Assembly: GCF_047948215.1 (NCBI RefSeq)
Contig: NC_134467.1
Span: forward strand, 35,369,020 to 35,433,019
Length of the DNA: 64,000 bases
Source: Lycorma delicatula
Taxonomy: Eukaryota; Arthropoda; Insecta; Hemiptera; Fulgoridae
Reading direction: 5' to 3'
Positions within the stretch are counted from its first letter, which is position 1, and each line of letters begins with the position of its first letter. A model generated the notes under the pieces. That model ran no database searches, was not told the origin of the DNA, and was given only the letters and a program-made list of their open reading frames with translations. Positions 10,110-21,189 of this stretch are shown in pieces. The position numbers and the translations under genes are program-made.

Positions 10110-11121
10110 AGTAGTAAAATTAGGGGTCAAATACAGAGATAGAAGAACAATTGCTAACATGTACAGGAAGCAAACAGCAACAGTAACAATTGAAGAACAT
10201 AAGAAAGAAGCCGTAATAAGAAAGGGAGTCCGACAAGGATGTTCCCTATCTCCGTTACTTTTTAATCTTTACACGGAACTAGCAGTTAATGATGTTAAAG
10301 AACAATTTAGATTCGGAGTAACAGTACAAGGTGAAAAGATAAAGATGCTACGATTTGCTGATGATAAAGTAATTCTAGCCCACATAAAAAGGATTTAGAA
10401 GTAACAATGAACGGCATAGATGAAGTCCTACGCAAGAACTATCGCATGAAAATAAACAAGAACAAAACAAAAGTAATGAAATGTAGTAGAAATAACAAAG
10501 ATGGACCACTGTATGTGTAAACAGGAGGAGAAAAGATTATGGAGGTAGAAGAATTTTGTTATTTGGGAAGTAGAATTACTAAAGATGGACGAAGCAGGAG
10601 TGATATAAAATGCCGAATAGCACAAGCTAAACGAGCCTTCGGTTAGAAATATAATTTGTTTTCATCAAAAATTAATTTAAATGTTAGGAAAAGACTTTCG
10701 AAAGTATATGTTTGGAGTGTCGCTTTATATGGAAGTGAAACTTGGACGATCGGAGTATCTGAGAAGAAAAGATTAGAAGCTTTTGAAATGTGGTGCTATA
10801 GGAGAATGTTAAAAATCAGAATTGACAAATGAAGAGGTATTGCGGCAAATAGATGAAGAAAGAAGCATTTGGAAAAATATAGTTAAAAGAAGAGACAGAC
10901 TTATAGGCCACATACTAAGGCATCCTGGAATAGTCGCTTTAATATTGGAAGGACAGGTAGAAAGGAAAAATTGTGTAGGCAGGCCACGTTTGGAATATGT
11001 AAAACAAATTGTTAGGGATGTAGGATGTAGAGGTTATACTGAAATAAAACGACTAGCACTAGATAGGAAATCTTGAAGAGCTGCATCAAACCAGTCAAAT
11101 GACTGAAGACCAAAAAAAAAA
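10110..11121 (+). mobile_element. LINE-A copy 2, 5'-truncated, with target duplication
   Basis: Flanked by an 11-bp direct repeat AAAGTAATATT at 10099-10109 and 11122-11132. It encodes GVKYRDRRTIANMYR, GVRQGCSLSPLLFNLY, RFADDK (the second Asp region altered), then the long C-terminal domain to ASNQS. Damage includes a frameshift after ILA near 10380, an in-frame TAA near 10518, a TAG replacing a codon near 10645, a 13-bp deletion near 10819 and a TGA replacing the Trp of ESWRAA. Ends in poly(A) right after the stop. Non-functional. Confidence 0.87.
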
Positions 11122-11132
11122 AAAGTAATATT

Positions 11133-11918
11133 CTGCTTACCGAATCTGATTTTTTTTTGTTATTATATAGTATTTTAATTATGATTTATTTCAATTTTGT
11201 TAAAAATAGATGATTTTAAACAATTTAAAATAAATGTATTCAGTCACTTGGAAAATATATGAACGTATATAAACTGTTGTTCCAAATATATCCTTTTTCA
11301 TACAGGCTGTATTCTGCCCTATTTATGGATTTTACGGGTAAAAGGGAAATATTTTGGAGGTCATGAAATAATAACAATAAATTATTATAATTAATATGTA
11401 CAAATTTATTGCCTTTATAAATTCCGTTTGAATGCATTTTACAATACGAAATCAAGTCTACATATACTGTATTATTGAATCTATCTTCTGAATCAATTAT
11501 CCTCTATATTTTGTACCGAATCATTACCAAAATATAGAATCGACAATAAAACAAATTGATACATATCTACCAATTAACCATAACTTCAAACAATTTAATT
11601 AGTTTGAGCAGTCTATTGAAACGTAGATAAAACAATGAAATGTAACCTATATTAAGCATACTAAGCACATTATACGATTTTAATTATTAATTTATTGTGT
11701 GTTTATGTGAATAATTCATCATATTGCTGAATTTAAACGTAATAAAAATTTTATTTAAAAATATTCTGTTAAAGTATTTATTATAAAACACTTCGTTAAC
11801 ATTTAATTAGTTCAGAATTGAACTAATTTATAATATTTTTTTTATTTTTTATATTAATAGAATTGAAATAAAATTGAAATAAAAATTCGCTCAACAAATT
11901 AAATAAAGTTAAAAAATT
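11133..11918. other. AT-rich sequence without recognised features
   Basis: Only short chance frames. No tRNA-like, transposase or RT signature on either strand. Confidence 0.45.
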
Positions 11919-11919
11919 A

Positions 11920-12560
11920 TAATGACAAAGTAAAAGAAAGAAGTATTATAATCACGAAAGATTTCGGTTTTCAGATTCCAACGGAAATATCCATTTTTAC
12001 ATCCCTGAATCTATTTGACTATTTTCGGTATGACATCTGTAGGTAGGAATGTATCTCGCATAACTCAAGAACGATTAGCCATAGGGTGTTAAAATTTTGG
12101 ATATAGTGCTGTTGTAACATCTATTTGTGGACCTCCCATTTGATTGCAATTGATTGGATTTTGAACTTTTTCTTAACTGAAGTAATAAGCCTTCATTGAG
12201 AACTTTTTAATGATATATCATAAGTGGTACTTTTTTCATTGGTTTCAGAGTTATAGCGAATTAAAAGTTTTATGAACGAAATATTTGGATCTTAGAAGGG
12301 AAAGGCACATCGGTTCAAATCCTACTTTTTTTTTTGTTTTTTAACTTTTTTTTAAATTTAAATATATTGATTTATTAATAATTATTAACCTCTGATTGTA
12401 AAATAATTTTTGCAAGAAATAATATTCAATAACAAAACAAACAAAAATATTATGAAAAAATATCAGAAGTTATTAATGGAATAAAATTTTATGTTCTTTT
12501 AAAAATGCGTATATGTAATTTAATAGGCGTAGAAGGAAGTCATGTGGTGAAGGAAGTCAC
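11920..12560 (-). repeat. Repeat C, copy 2
   Basis: Reverse-orientation copy. It starts with GACAAAGTAAAAGAAAGAAG (a decayed right end) and ends near GGAAGTCATGTGGTG (left end), with GGTTTCAGAGTTATAGC and GCACATCGGTTCAAATCC between. The left end seems partly duplicated (GTGGTGAAGGAAGTCAC). No coding potential. Confidence 0.65.
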
Positions 12561-12819
12561 AGTTTTTACCACAAATAAAACACTTAATGAATAAAAGTTT
12601 TGGGTGTACCGGAATTTTTAAACCTAAATAGAATAAAATATGGAAAAATTAATTAACAAAAAATTTTTTTTCAATTTCATTATCTATAAAGAAAGAAAAA
12701 TTAAGACTAAAAATGAATTCCGAAATATACTCAAAAACGCAATTTAATTAATTGCGTCAAAGAAAATATAATAAGAAAATTCAGCGTAATCGAAGGAAGT
12801 AAATTAACCTGGCTCGATG

Positions 12820-14405
12820 CCAACAGCTCTACTTTGAAGTACGCGTCCAAGTGAGCCCTTAGTCACACCCGTGTTGCTACTCTAGCTATTACAGGATAAA
12901 ACCCATTCATTCCTCCTCTTCAGGACCGGAAATCTAAGAAAGCCGGCAACTATATGCCGTTCTCTTTAGGTTTTCCAATTTACACGCAGATACAAGAGAA
13001 AATTAATTTTCCCTATTAATTCTAAAACGTTGAGCTTCGTACTTTGGGCAAATTTACAGGTCATGGTACTAATTATTAGCTCTATATTCCGGGCATCAAT
13101 CGAGCCAACATAGACATACGTAGCCATTTCTCTCTAAAAGCACAATGTTCAGAAAAAAATTGAGAAATATACCGATTGGGTAAAATCCAATTACCAACTT
13201 GTAAACTTTTCCACACTACCAGATTGGTCGTATGATAACTTTGTATATCAGAACTTCATTGGACAACGTGAGTTTTGAGTTTCTCCATAGAAGTCAACGC
13301 ATTTCCCTATGCTTCGCTTTCAGTTGTCTTCTTTTCATTCTCACGTGACACTTCCGGTCAAAGTCGATCTAAATGAATTCCTAGATACCACACACTTTCT
13401 TTTGTGGGATCAAGATATGTACACACTGGGACAGTCACATCTTCTCATGGCGAATGTGACATGCTTTGATTTATCCTGATTAATTTTAATCTCCGATTTT
13501 TTCTAAGCCATGCGGAGACAAGGTCTAATTTCACATACAGCTCCGGCGAAGCTAGTTCAGAGTGTTCATTAACGTCAAGGGTAGTAGTGTCATCGGCAAT
13601 GCAACCTTCCAGAGTTAAAAGGTCCGCAGTGAATAGTAAATATAACACATGACCTAGTACAAAGCCCTAATGGACACCTAACCTAATGTCAAAGAATTTC
13701 GATAATAATCATTACATCTAACCTGAAAGAAACGTCTCTCAAGAAATTCCGTAAGATAAGGTAATAGGGTTTAGCAAGTTTTAATTCTACTCGATAAAGC
13801 AAACCAAGAAGTCAAAAGCCTGTTGGATATCTAAGAATACCGGCGAGAGGATTTTTCTTTCCTCGAGATATATACTGATGACTTTGACGGCTCTATGGGA
13901 ATGTTCAATGGTGGAACCATCAAAGAATTTGGCTACCTTAACTCAAACTGGTGGTCGAAATTACCTCCTTATCCTTCAAAACTAAGCATGCGAAGTAACA
14001 GCTTTTCAAATAATTTAGATATGACCGGTAAGATGTTAACTGCCCTGTAAGAATAAACCTCGTGTGCAGGCTTTCCTAGTTTCAAGATCATTACCACCTG
14101 ACACCTTCCATTCCGTTGGAAAGTAAGACCGAAGGATAGCGTTAAAGCGATCCTTAATGTTTGTGATGCCTTTAAGGGGTAGCATAAGAAGAATTTTGTA
14201 CGTTACTAAGTCAAAAACCAGAGCTTTCTCTGGTCACCTTCCCTGGTTGGTTAGCTTCAGTAACTACCTTTTCGAGATTGTTCTAATCGGAAAGCTGACT
14301 TGCATTGGGCTCTCTAAAAAGTCTTTAATATCCTCGTCACTTGGACCCTCTTCATCTTGAGGTTGAAAAGTTTCGCCTAAGAGTAAAGCAAATAGATCGG
14401 CTATA
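12820..14405 (-). pseudogene. Jockey-clade LINE, heavily decayed ORF2
   Basis: Read on the minus strand in several frames. The order is a 5' RT block ending PTEWKVSGGNDLETRK, HSHRAVKVIS, VFLDIQQAFDF (RT motif A), VLGHVLYLLFTADLLTLEG (motif B), IADDTTTLDVNEH (the F/Y-ADD box with one residue lost), LVSAWLRK, and VWYLGIHLDR. These blocks are typical of jockey-like RT. There are at least six stops and several frameshifts. No poly(A) or duplication was found, so both ends are approximate. Confidence 0.75.
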
Positions 14406-14409
14406 AAAT

Positions 14410-14935
14410 CTATTTGATGTTATAAATAATAAAAAAAAATATAATAAAAATATTTTGTAAAAAGTTAGATAATTATTTAATTAATAGAATACAAACTTAA
14501 TGTACAAATTAAAAGTTATAATCAAAAAGAATTAGCACCACAAAGGAAGATTTATAGAAAAAATAATAAAAAATACTTTAATGTGGTACAATTACTATTC
14601 AGAGCCACCTGATTATATTTGAATATTTTCGTTGAGGGATAAAATTGTCTTATCGATGTAAGACCTGGTGAGAACTTAATCATTAGTTAACTTTAAATGC
14701 ATACTATTTCTCCCACATGAAAAATATATTTAAACAATTTAAAACTGTGTCAAATTTGTTGGTCACCCATTATTTTATATAATTAAATACGGCAAACCAT
14801 TATTTCGGCTTTCATTCCGATATCTTGTGGTTTTTTTTAGTTTAATTTATTGTCATTTTTTAGGTTCAATTTATTGATTTTTACTTTCATACTAGCGGTA
14901 ATGATTTGCTATTGCTAGCTTTGAGTACATATGTA
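14410..14935. other. AT-rich sequence, no feature seen
   Basis: No coding signal, repeat match or tRNA-like box. Confidence 0.4.
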
Positions 14936-14939
14936 GTTT

Positions 14940-15600
14940 AAATGAACAAACACAATTGAAAGTTTGATAAAACATTAACAAAATGAACATTACGGAACTT
15001 CACAAAATTTAACCTTTCCCTTTTATCTATTCTCCCTTTTCCTTTTTCCCCAATTTCATTTTTAGTATTCCCTTTCCGCATTTCTTCCTTTTCCTCTCCC
15101 TTTTCCTTACCTTCCCAATTCAATTTCCCCTTTCCCCTTTTATTTTTTCTCCTTTCCTCTTTGCATTTCCTTTTCCCCGTTTTCCTCTTTTTTCTTTTTA
15201 CATTTTCTCTTTCTTCCCTTTTTACCTTCTTCGTTTTTCCATTTTTCCCTCTTACTCTTATCCGATTTTTCTCTTTCTCCCTTTTTCCCTGCTCGTAAAT
15301 CGGTCCAGTAGTAGTTTTTTAGTCTAAAGCGGACACATATATCGGAAACACTGAAATGGAATCGTAAAATATTTAGTACAGCGTCTGTTGCTTTTATGTC
15401 CAACAAATAGCGCTATTTTAAAAAAAAATCATGTTTTTACCTGTCACAGGTTTGACATCTTAGGTATATAAATAGTACTTATATAAGAACACGCGCATAT
15501 TCGAATACAACGTTGTATTAAAATTTCAAAGCAATCCCTGAAGAACTTTCGGAGATTTAAGATTTTGAACAAACGAACTTTTACATTTTTATTTATATAG
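14940..15600 (-). repeat. Repeat F with a long polypyrimidine tract
   Basis: Starts with a block around AAAGTTTGATAAAACATTAA and GAACTTCACAAAATTTAACC that recurs at 53275-53590. Then comes about 280 bp (15013-15290) almost entirely C and T on the plus strand, built of CCCTTTT-like words. It is followed by CGGTCCAGTAGTAG and TTTCAAAGCAATCCCTGAAG. The minus-strand open frames here, rich in Lys, Glu and Arg, come from the purine-rich complement and are not genes. Confidence 0.55.
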
Positions 15601-15889
15601 ATTTTTTGGCAGTTGTGTTCTTTAATTTTTATAATTATTTTTATTTTTTAATACTTTTAAGTAACCATCGATAAAACTTCAGGATTCAAAAACATAAAGT
15701 AAATGAGGAAACTGTAAACATTTCAATTTATTTATTTATTTAACTTTCGTATACCAATCTAGACGTACAGGTTTCTCAAGCGATTGAGTTTCTCGAAAGA
15801 CTTTTTCCTGTGCGGATTATACAGCAATTTTCTGGGATACAAACTAATGTAAAAATATATAAATTATAATTTCTGCTTACCTAACAATG

Positions 15890-16291
15890 TAATTAATTAT
15901 GTTCTAGCGCTTTCAGAATGTTATTTTTCCATCTTCAGGTACATCTGATAATCTTGTATATAAGTACTCACATATTAATTTGATATAGATTCAAATAAAA
16001 TTTACATAAATATAAGAATCGATCGTCAAGTTATAAAATAATACAGTTGTACGTCTAGTCGATAAAAGCGTCTGAATTTTTATGTCTGCGGTATAAAAGC
16101 AATTAGGCCAACATAGGAATCAATAATTATTGTTTGAATAAAATATCGTTAACAAATTTCGTTTATTCATTTATCAGTTTGTTGTTATTTATGTATTATA
16201 GAATTTTTCTAAGACATTCGTTCTATGAAAGTGATTGGAATATTCAAGGGTATTAATAAAATAATTATGATCATAATTATGACAGTGTTAA
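15890..16291 (-). mobile_element. Penelope-like element 3' end, inverted arm 1
   Basis: On the minus strand a short frame reads HNYDHNYFINTLEYSN followed by HFHRTNVLEKFYNT and stop (16189-16282). This resembles the end of a Penelope-like element ORF, the GIY-YIG endonuclease C-terminus. The 3' region follows, with GTCGATAAAAGC-type and AAGCGC-type blocks ending near a TTCAGGTACATCTGAT motif. It is the mirror partner of 16300-16715. Both are truncated at 5' ends near the centre of symmetry. Confidence 0.65.
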
Positions 16292-16292
16292 A

Positions 16293-16720
16293 CGATTTAA
16301 TTTTGCCAAACATTTCATAGAACACGGTCATGATTATAATCCAAATAATATCCTTGAATACTCTAATGACTTTCATAAAACGAATATCTTAGAAAAAATT
16401 TACATTTACTTAACAACAAACTGATAAATCAACAAATGATATTTTATTCAAATAATTTTTTTTTAAATTATTGATACGTATGTTGGCCAAACTGTTTTAT
16501 ACCCTACACATAATAACTGAGAAGCTTTTATCGACTAGACGTTCAAATGTATGACTTATTTTATAACTTGACGATCGAATGTTATATTTATGAAAATTTT
16601 ATTTTAATCTACATAAAATTAATATGTGAATACTTATATACAAGTTTATCAGATGTTCCTGAAAATGGATAAATAACATCCGAAACCATTATAACATAAT
16701 TTTTACATTATATATACCAA
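16293..16720 (+). mobile_element. Penelope-like element 3' end, inverted arm 2
   Basis: An open segment 16293-16424 encodes RFNFAKHFIEHGHDYN and PNNILEYSNDFHKTNILEK, then IYIYLTTN and stop. The H-x3-GHDY and NILEK-YIYL arrangement fits the C-terminal part of the GIY-YIG endonuclease domain of Penelope-like elements. The 3' untranslated part follows (ATCGACTAGACGTTC, CTTGACGATCGAATG, AGATGTTCCTGAAAATGG) and ends near 16720. The catalytic GIY-YIG part and the RT are absent. Confidence 0.68.
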
Positions 16721-16734
16721 CGGGCCATACTAAA

Positions 16735-17300
16735 TAAAATTATTACAAACTAATGGTTAAAATCTGTAGTTTCTCTTCGCGACTCAATGCTACGTAGACC
16801 TGGCCCTTGGGAAAGATGTGTGCTCAGATCTACGACAGTTCTATCTAGAGTAATCACTTATAATTTATGCACCTTCATAGCCCGGCATAATATTAGTAGC
16901 AGCGTTTCACTTTCCTCTGTCCCCTAAAGCATCAAATTCGACAATAGTCGACTCAATTCTCAGTCCGATGCCGAACGCATTATTTGTAATCGTACTGTCA
17001 TCAAACACTACAAAGACCGTTTGTAGGACCCAGCCGGGTTTAAACTTGTCTCAGCGTAGCGCAGGCCAACCGAATTTTCTGAGTATATCCGTTAATTTTT
17101 ATTCTGGTTTGGTTCTATAATGGTTTTGTATTAGACAAGCAAATACCCGGTTGAAATTAGAAACCACGTTGCACCTCCCGAAACAGCGTCCCAAGGGCAC
17201 CCACATTGTTACCAGTGATGTTTGATGTAGCTTCGTACGAGGTGCTCGCATCACTTCACCACTGTAGCCTCACACGCACTCTCTACGAGAAGCCCATTAT
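16735..17300. other. GC-richer segment of unknown nature
   Basis: Clearly less AT-rich than the flanks, with words such as CAGCCGGGTTTAAACTTGTC. No frame longer than about 50 codons and no family I recognise. It could be an untranslated end of an old retroelement; I see no tail or duplication. Confidence 0.35.
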
Positions 17301-17430
17301 TATTAAACATAATTTTTTTAAATTTATTTAATATTTTTTTTTTTTTGTTTAACGTAAATTTTGTTCTATTATTTTTGTATTATAAATCATTCAGTTGAAA
17401 CCCAGCTAACACAGTCTAACACCCTAAATA

Positions 17431-18755
17431 CAGGTAATAATAAAAGAATGGTGCGGTTTCAGTAATTCATAGGAAGATTGTTCGGAAATTTCTAGATGTT
17501 ATATTGGTATCCCTGAAAGCCACCAACCCAAAAGTTTGTTTATCAGCAGTTGTAACCACAAAGTCATTTCTTTTATTGTTGTTGCGGTGAGTTTAGTGAG
17601 TTACTATGTTCTCGGATAAAGACAAAGCAAAGTGTGTTTTATTGATGGCCGAATTAAAATCCGTAATTTTAGTTCGACGTGAATTCGGAAGAGATCCACC
17701 ACACAATAATAACATAACACGTTGTTTAAAATGATTCGAAGAAACCGAATCGGTTAAGAAACAGAAATCAACCGGCAGACTAAGTGTACCAGACGAAACG
17801 GTTGAACTAATTAGACGATCGGCAATTAGAAGTCCTGAGAAGTCCATCCCTCGTCGAAGCGTCGAATTAGGTATTCCAAAATCAACAGTTCACAAAGTTT
17901 TACATAAAAAACTGAAATTACACGTTTATAAAATCCAGACACTGCAGGAATTGAAACCCGATGATGGTGTAAAACGTTACAATTTCTTTGTTGAAATGTT
18001 GGACAGAATAAGTGAAAACGAATCATTTTTAGATGATATAATTTTTACAGACGAAGCTACATTCCACGTGAATGGATGTGTTAGCAGACACAATTCACGA
18101 ATATGGGGCTCTGAAAACCCACACGCAATTATTGAGAAACAACGCGATTCGCCTAAAGTTAATGTTTGGTGTGGTGCGATGAAAAATCGTGTAATAGGGC
18201 CTTTCTTCTTTGCTGAAAAAAACAATTAATGGAGTTGTGTATCTTGACATGTTAACCGATTATTGCTTTCCTCAGCCGGATGAACTCGAAAACATTCATC
18301 GACTTCATTTCCAACAAGATAGTGCTCCCCCGCACTTCAATGCATCGATCACGGATGCTTTGAACGAAAAATTTGGAGATCGATGGATAGGCCGGCAAGG
18401 ACCCGTACTTCGGTCTCCAAGGAGTCCAGACCTGACATCTTGCGATTTTTTCTTGTAGGGGTACATCAAAAGTGCTGTTTATACACAAAAAATTCGCGAC
18501 CTAAACCACTTAGAAAACAAAATTAATGAAACAATGACAACCATTAACGAAGAAATGTTAACTAATGTTTGGAGAGAAGTTGAGTATCGTTTGGACATTT
18601 GTCGAGCGACTAAGGGCGCACATATTGAAATTTATTAATTATGTAAAGACATGTTTGAGACGACAAATTTGAAAAATAAAAAACATAAACTGTAAGTAAT
18701 TCTGTTTTGATTTAAACCATGTTAAAAACCTTATCATTCTTTTATGATAAACCTG
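17431..18755 (+). mobile_element. Mariner element (41-residue D-D type), full length, copy 1
   Basis: Terminal inverted repeats begin CAGGTAATAATAAAAGAATG on the left and, on the minus strand, CAGGTTTATCATAAAAGAAT on the right. Both are flanked by TA (17429-17430, 18756-18757). The element is 1325 bp, close to the 1.3 kb usual for mariners. Its only gene is the decayed transposase at 17606-18638. Confidence 0.9.
17606..18638 (+). pseudogene. Mariner transposase pseudogene, copy 1
   Basis: Starts MFSDKDKAKCVLLMAELKSV, with an N-terminal HTH and then GIPKSTVHKVLHKKLKL (second HTH). Catalytic positions are FTDEATF (first Asp), HFQQDSAPPHF (second) and SPDLTSCDFFL (third). I count 41 residues between the second and third Asp, as in rosa-type mariners. 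Lesions are an in-frame TGA near 17731, an extra A in the run near 18221 shifting frame, and TAG at 18456-18458 where other copies have Arg. Would cut and paste its own element at TA if intact; it is not. Confidence 0.88.
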
Positions 18756-18759
18756 TACG

Positions 18760-19500
18760 TTACACTCTTTTTTGAGGAATAATTTAATTACATTCTTTTT
18801 TGGGCAGTTGTGTAATAAATCTGCAAATATCAATTAAATATGTAATTAAAAGTAATTTTAAAATGATCTTTTATTATATCTTCTACATATTTTATCTTTA
18901 TATTTCCATAATTTTAATCCTATACTGGTAAAAAAAATCACAAAGCTGGATTGGTTAAATAATAATCTCACTTAAAATGAATGTTTTTTACTAAAAAGCT
19001 CTCTTACTTTACATTTCTTTTTTTAGAACCTTTTATTTCGTAATGTATCACACTCACCTAATTTTCAAGATTCTCCTGTAATATGACCCCCATATAAAAG
19101 CCACAATTTTCTCTTCTTTTCCATTTTCCTATTGTTCATATTTTCATTTATTTTTCAACATTTCTTCTAGGTTCTTTCTATTGTTCATGTTTCACTTTCA
19201 TAAAGAGCTTTTTTTTATAGTAACACTATTGATTTATACTAGTCTATTTTTTATAATACGTCATTTATCTATCATTATTTTTTTTAAATTTCTTAGAGAT
19301 AATATTTTTCATTATTTTTTTAAAACATTTTATTTCTATACATTCTTTATTTTTATATATTTATTTATTTTTTTAAATGTATTATTAGTGTCAAACAAAA
19401 TAAAAATATTACTAATTAATACGAATCAAATTATACATTATAAATACAATGCCTTTTTTTTTGTCCTTGAACACATTACTGTAGTTTCATATTAAATTAT
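18760..19500. other. AT-rich sequence without recognised features
   Basis: Very AT-rich with T runs. A hydrophobic 104-codon frame at 19181-19495 is rich in Phe, Ile and Tyr, as expected by chance from T-rich DNA, and has no family resemblance. Confidence 0.45.
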
Positions 19501-19504
19501 ACAA

Positions 19505-19720
19505 ATATACAGAATGATTCATGAAAAATGTAACAAACATTCAGATGAAAATTCGTATAAACACATGTTTGGATACACAACGTTAGTGAATATTGTTTTT
19601 GAAAATATTACGCGCTGATTTCTTTGTTTTGAGTAAAATAAAACCCAGATTGTATTTCCTTAGAATTCAAATTAAGGGGTAAATTTAGTGATTTTATGTA
19701 AATTTTAACCTCAAAAAGAA
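19505..19720 (+). repeat. Possible DNA-transposon end (TACAGAATGATTCATG)
   Basis: Starts TACAGAATGATTCATGAAAA. The initial TACAG and GATTCA resemble the right end of repeat E at 48905 (TACAGGATGATTCAGG on its minus strand) and the termini of the mariners here. No partner end was found, so the element limits are unknown. Confidence 0.3.
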
Positions 19721-19894
19721 TAATAATTCCCAGAACTAAATTATTAATAGTTTTTTAGAAATTTTGAGTAAAAGAGAAAAGATTGTGATCCAAAAATATA
19801 CGATTTAATGTTTAGCGTAAAATAACTGTTAAATTTGTAATAAACACAGATATTTTAAAATATAATCATTTATATGATGATGTATAGTGCATAT

Positions 19895-19921
19895 AAATAT
19901 ATATATATATATATATATATG
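19895..19921. repeat. (TA)n microsatellite
   Basis: Alternating TA run of about 12 units. Confidence 0.85.
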
Positions 19922-20081
19922 AATATTAACTTGTGATGTAATTTATTTTCCTCTTTATTGGATAGAATTAAATATAATTGTTACAATCAAAGGCCGATTT
20001 ACAGTCATTCCTAGGTTTGACTAGTCAGTCCAGCAGATTGACTAAGCTTCGTAGTCAAAGCTGAAAACAGACTTTCTCTTT

Positions 20082-20373
20082 TGACCCACCGGGTTGGTCT
20101 AGTGGTGAACGCGTCTTCCCAAATCAACTGATTTGGAAGTCGAGAGTTCCAGCGTTCAATTCCTAGTAAAGCCAGTTATTTTTACACGGGATTGAATAGT
20201 AGATCGTGGATACCGGTGTTCTTTGGTGGTTGGGTTTCAATTAACCACACATCTCAGGTATGATCGAACTGAGACTGTACAATACTACACTTCATTTACA
20301 CTCATACATATCATCCTCTGAAGTATTATCTAAATGGTAGTTACCGGATGCTAAACAGGAAAAAGAGAGAGAG
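20082..20373 (+). mobile_element. SINE-A copy 3, with target duplication
   Basis: Plus-strand copy flanked by TTTCTCTTT at 20073-20081 and 20374-20382. The head is CCCACCGGGTTGGTCTAGTG, followed by a palindromic AAATCAACTGATTT block with one change, a B-box-like GTTCAATTCC, the CCGGTGTTCTTTGGTGG body and a tail CCGGATGCTAAACAGG ending in an AAAAAGAGAGA run. Confidence 0.88.
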
Positions 20374-20584
20374 TTTCTCTTTCGGCCTTTGGCTAAAATG
20401 CTTTTAGGGAATCCTAGGAGCGACCAAATCGACCAGTCAAAGTTGAAAACTCAACAGACAATCAGCTTTGTCATTAAATACTTAACTAACAATGTATTTT
20501 TTTGTCTTAATTTCACATGTTTTATTGTTGAATCAATAATATTTTTTTTTATTTCATAAATCTCCTGGTATAAAATAAAACCAG

Positions 20585-20905
20585 CAAGGAATCAGAGTTC
20601 CATACACAAGACCTTTGACTCAAGCGAAGAAAGTGACTTGAAGGTGAAGGGGCGAAGGACAGCCCTCTGTGGAGCCGTCATGCGTCTGAACTTGTGCGGA
20701 TGGGCGATGGTGATAAAGCACGGAGACTCTAGACCCCTGGACCCTAAAGGCACCTTCTGGGCCTAATCGCAATGCTTAAACTGCAGGACCGATCCCGAAG
20801 GAGGAGAAACGGTGAGATAGAAGTTTTAGTCGGTAGGGTGCGAGTACACATAGGTATACTCCCCCATTTATGGGGGGGTGCGTAAATGGCATTTCTCAGA
20901 CTCAT
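20585..20905 (+). other. GC-rich segment ending in A run, candidate LINE 3' untranslated region
   Basis: Markedly GC-rich against the surroundings. Landmarks are GTTTTAGTCGGTAGGGTGCG, ATAGGTATACTCCCCC and CTCATCTATAACG, followed by an 11-base A run and then repeat D. The strict end at an A run fits the 3' end of a non-LTR element. Assignment to the R1 clade is only a recollection of similar 3' ends. No coding frame. Confidence 0.4.
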
Positions 20906-20924
20906 CTATAACGAAAAAAAAAAG

Positions 20925-21035
20925 AAGGCGGAGATAGATTACACCAGTGCTAAGTAGGGAATTAAAAAGTTTTCCCACCTTAAAGTTAAGAAAAAATTCA
21001 AATTTACTCAATACAACAACGGTTGCATGTATATT
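20925..21035 (+). repeat. Repeat D fragment, copy 3
   Basis: Matches 3005-3105: GATAGATTACACCAGTGCTA, then TTAAAGTTAAGAAAAAATTC and GGTTGCATGTAT. It starts directly after the A run of the preceding GC-rich segment. Confidence 0.55.
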
Positions 21036-21189
21036 TTTTTTTTATTAAAATTATTAGAATATTCAAGAATTTAAAAAAAAAAAATTGTGTTGTAATTATG
21101 ATTATTCTCTATGATTTGTGTGGCAAAATTGGGATCGTTTTATATTAACTTTATTTATATATAAAACTCACGTGTTTATTAATTCTAAT

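Noticed and set aside
9898..10398. 166-codon fusion protein
   Set aside because: The first half is intergenic and repeat C sequence read through by chance; only the part after 10110 is LINE-A.
15140..15406. Lys/Glu-rich protein on the minus strand
   Set aside because: It is the translation of the purine-rich complement of a polypyrimidine tract.
19181..19495. Membrane protein of 104 codons
   Set aside because: Phe, Ile and Tyr content is what T-rich DNA gives by chance; no start context or homologous motif.
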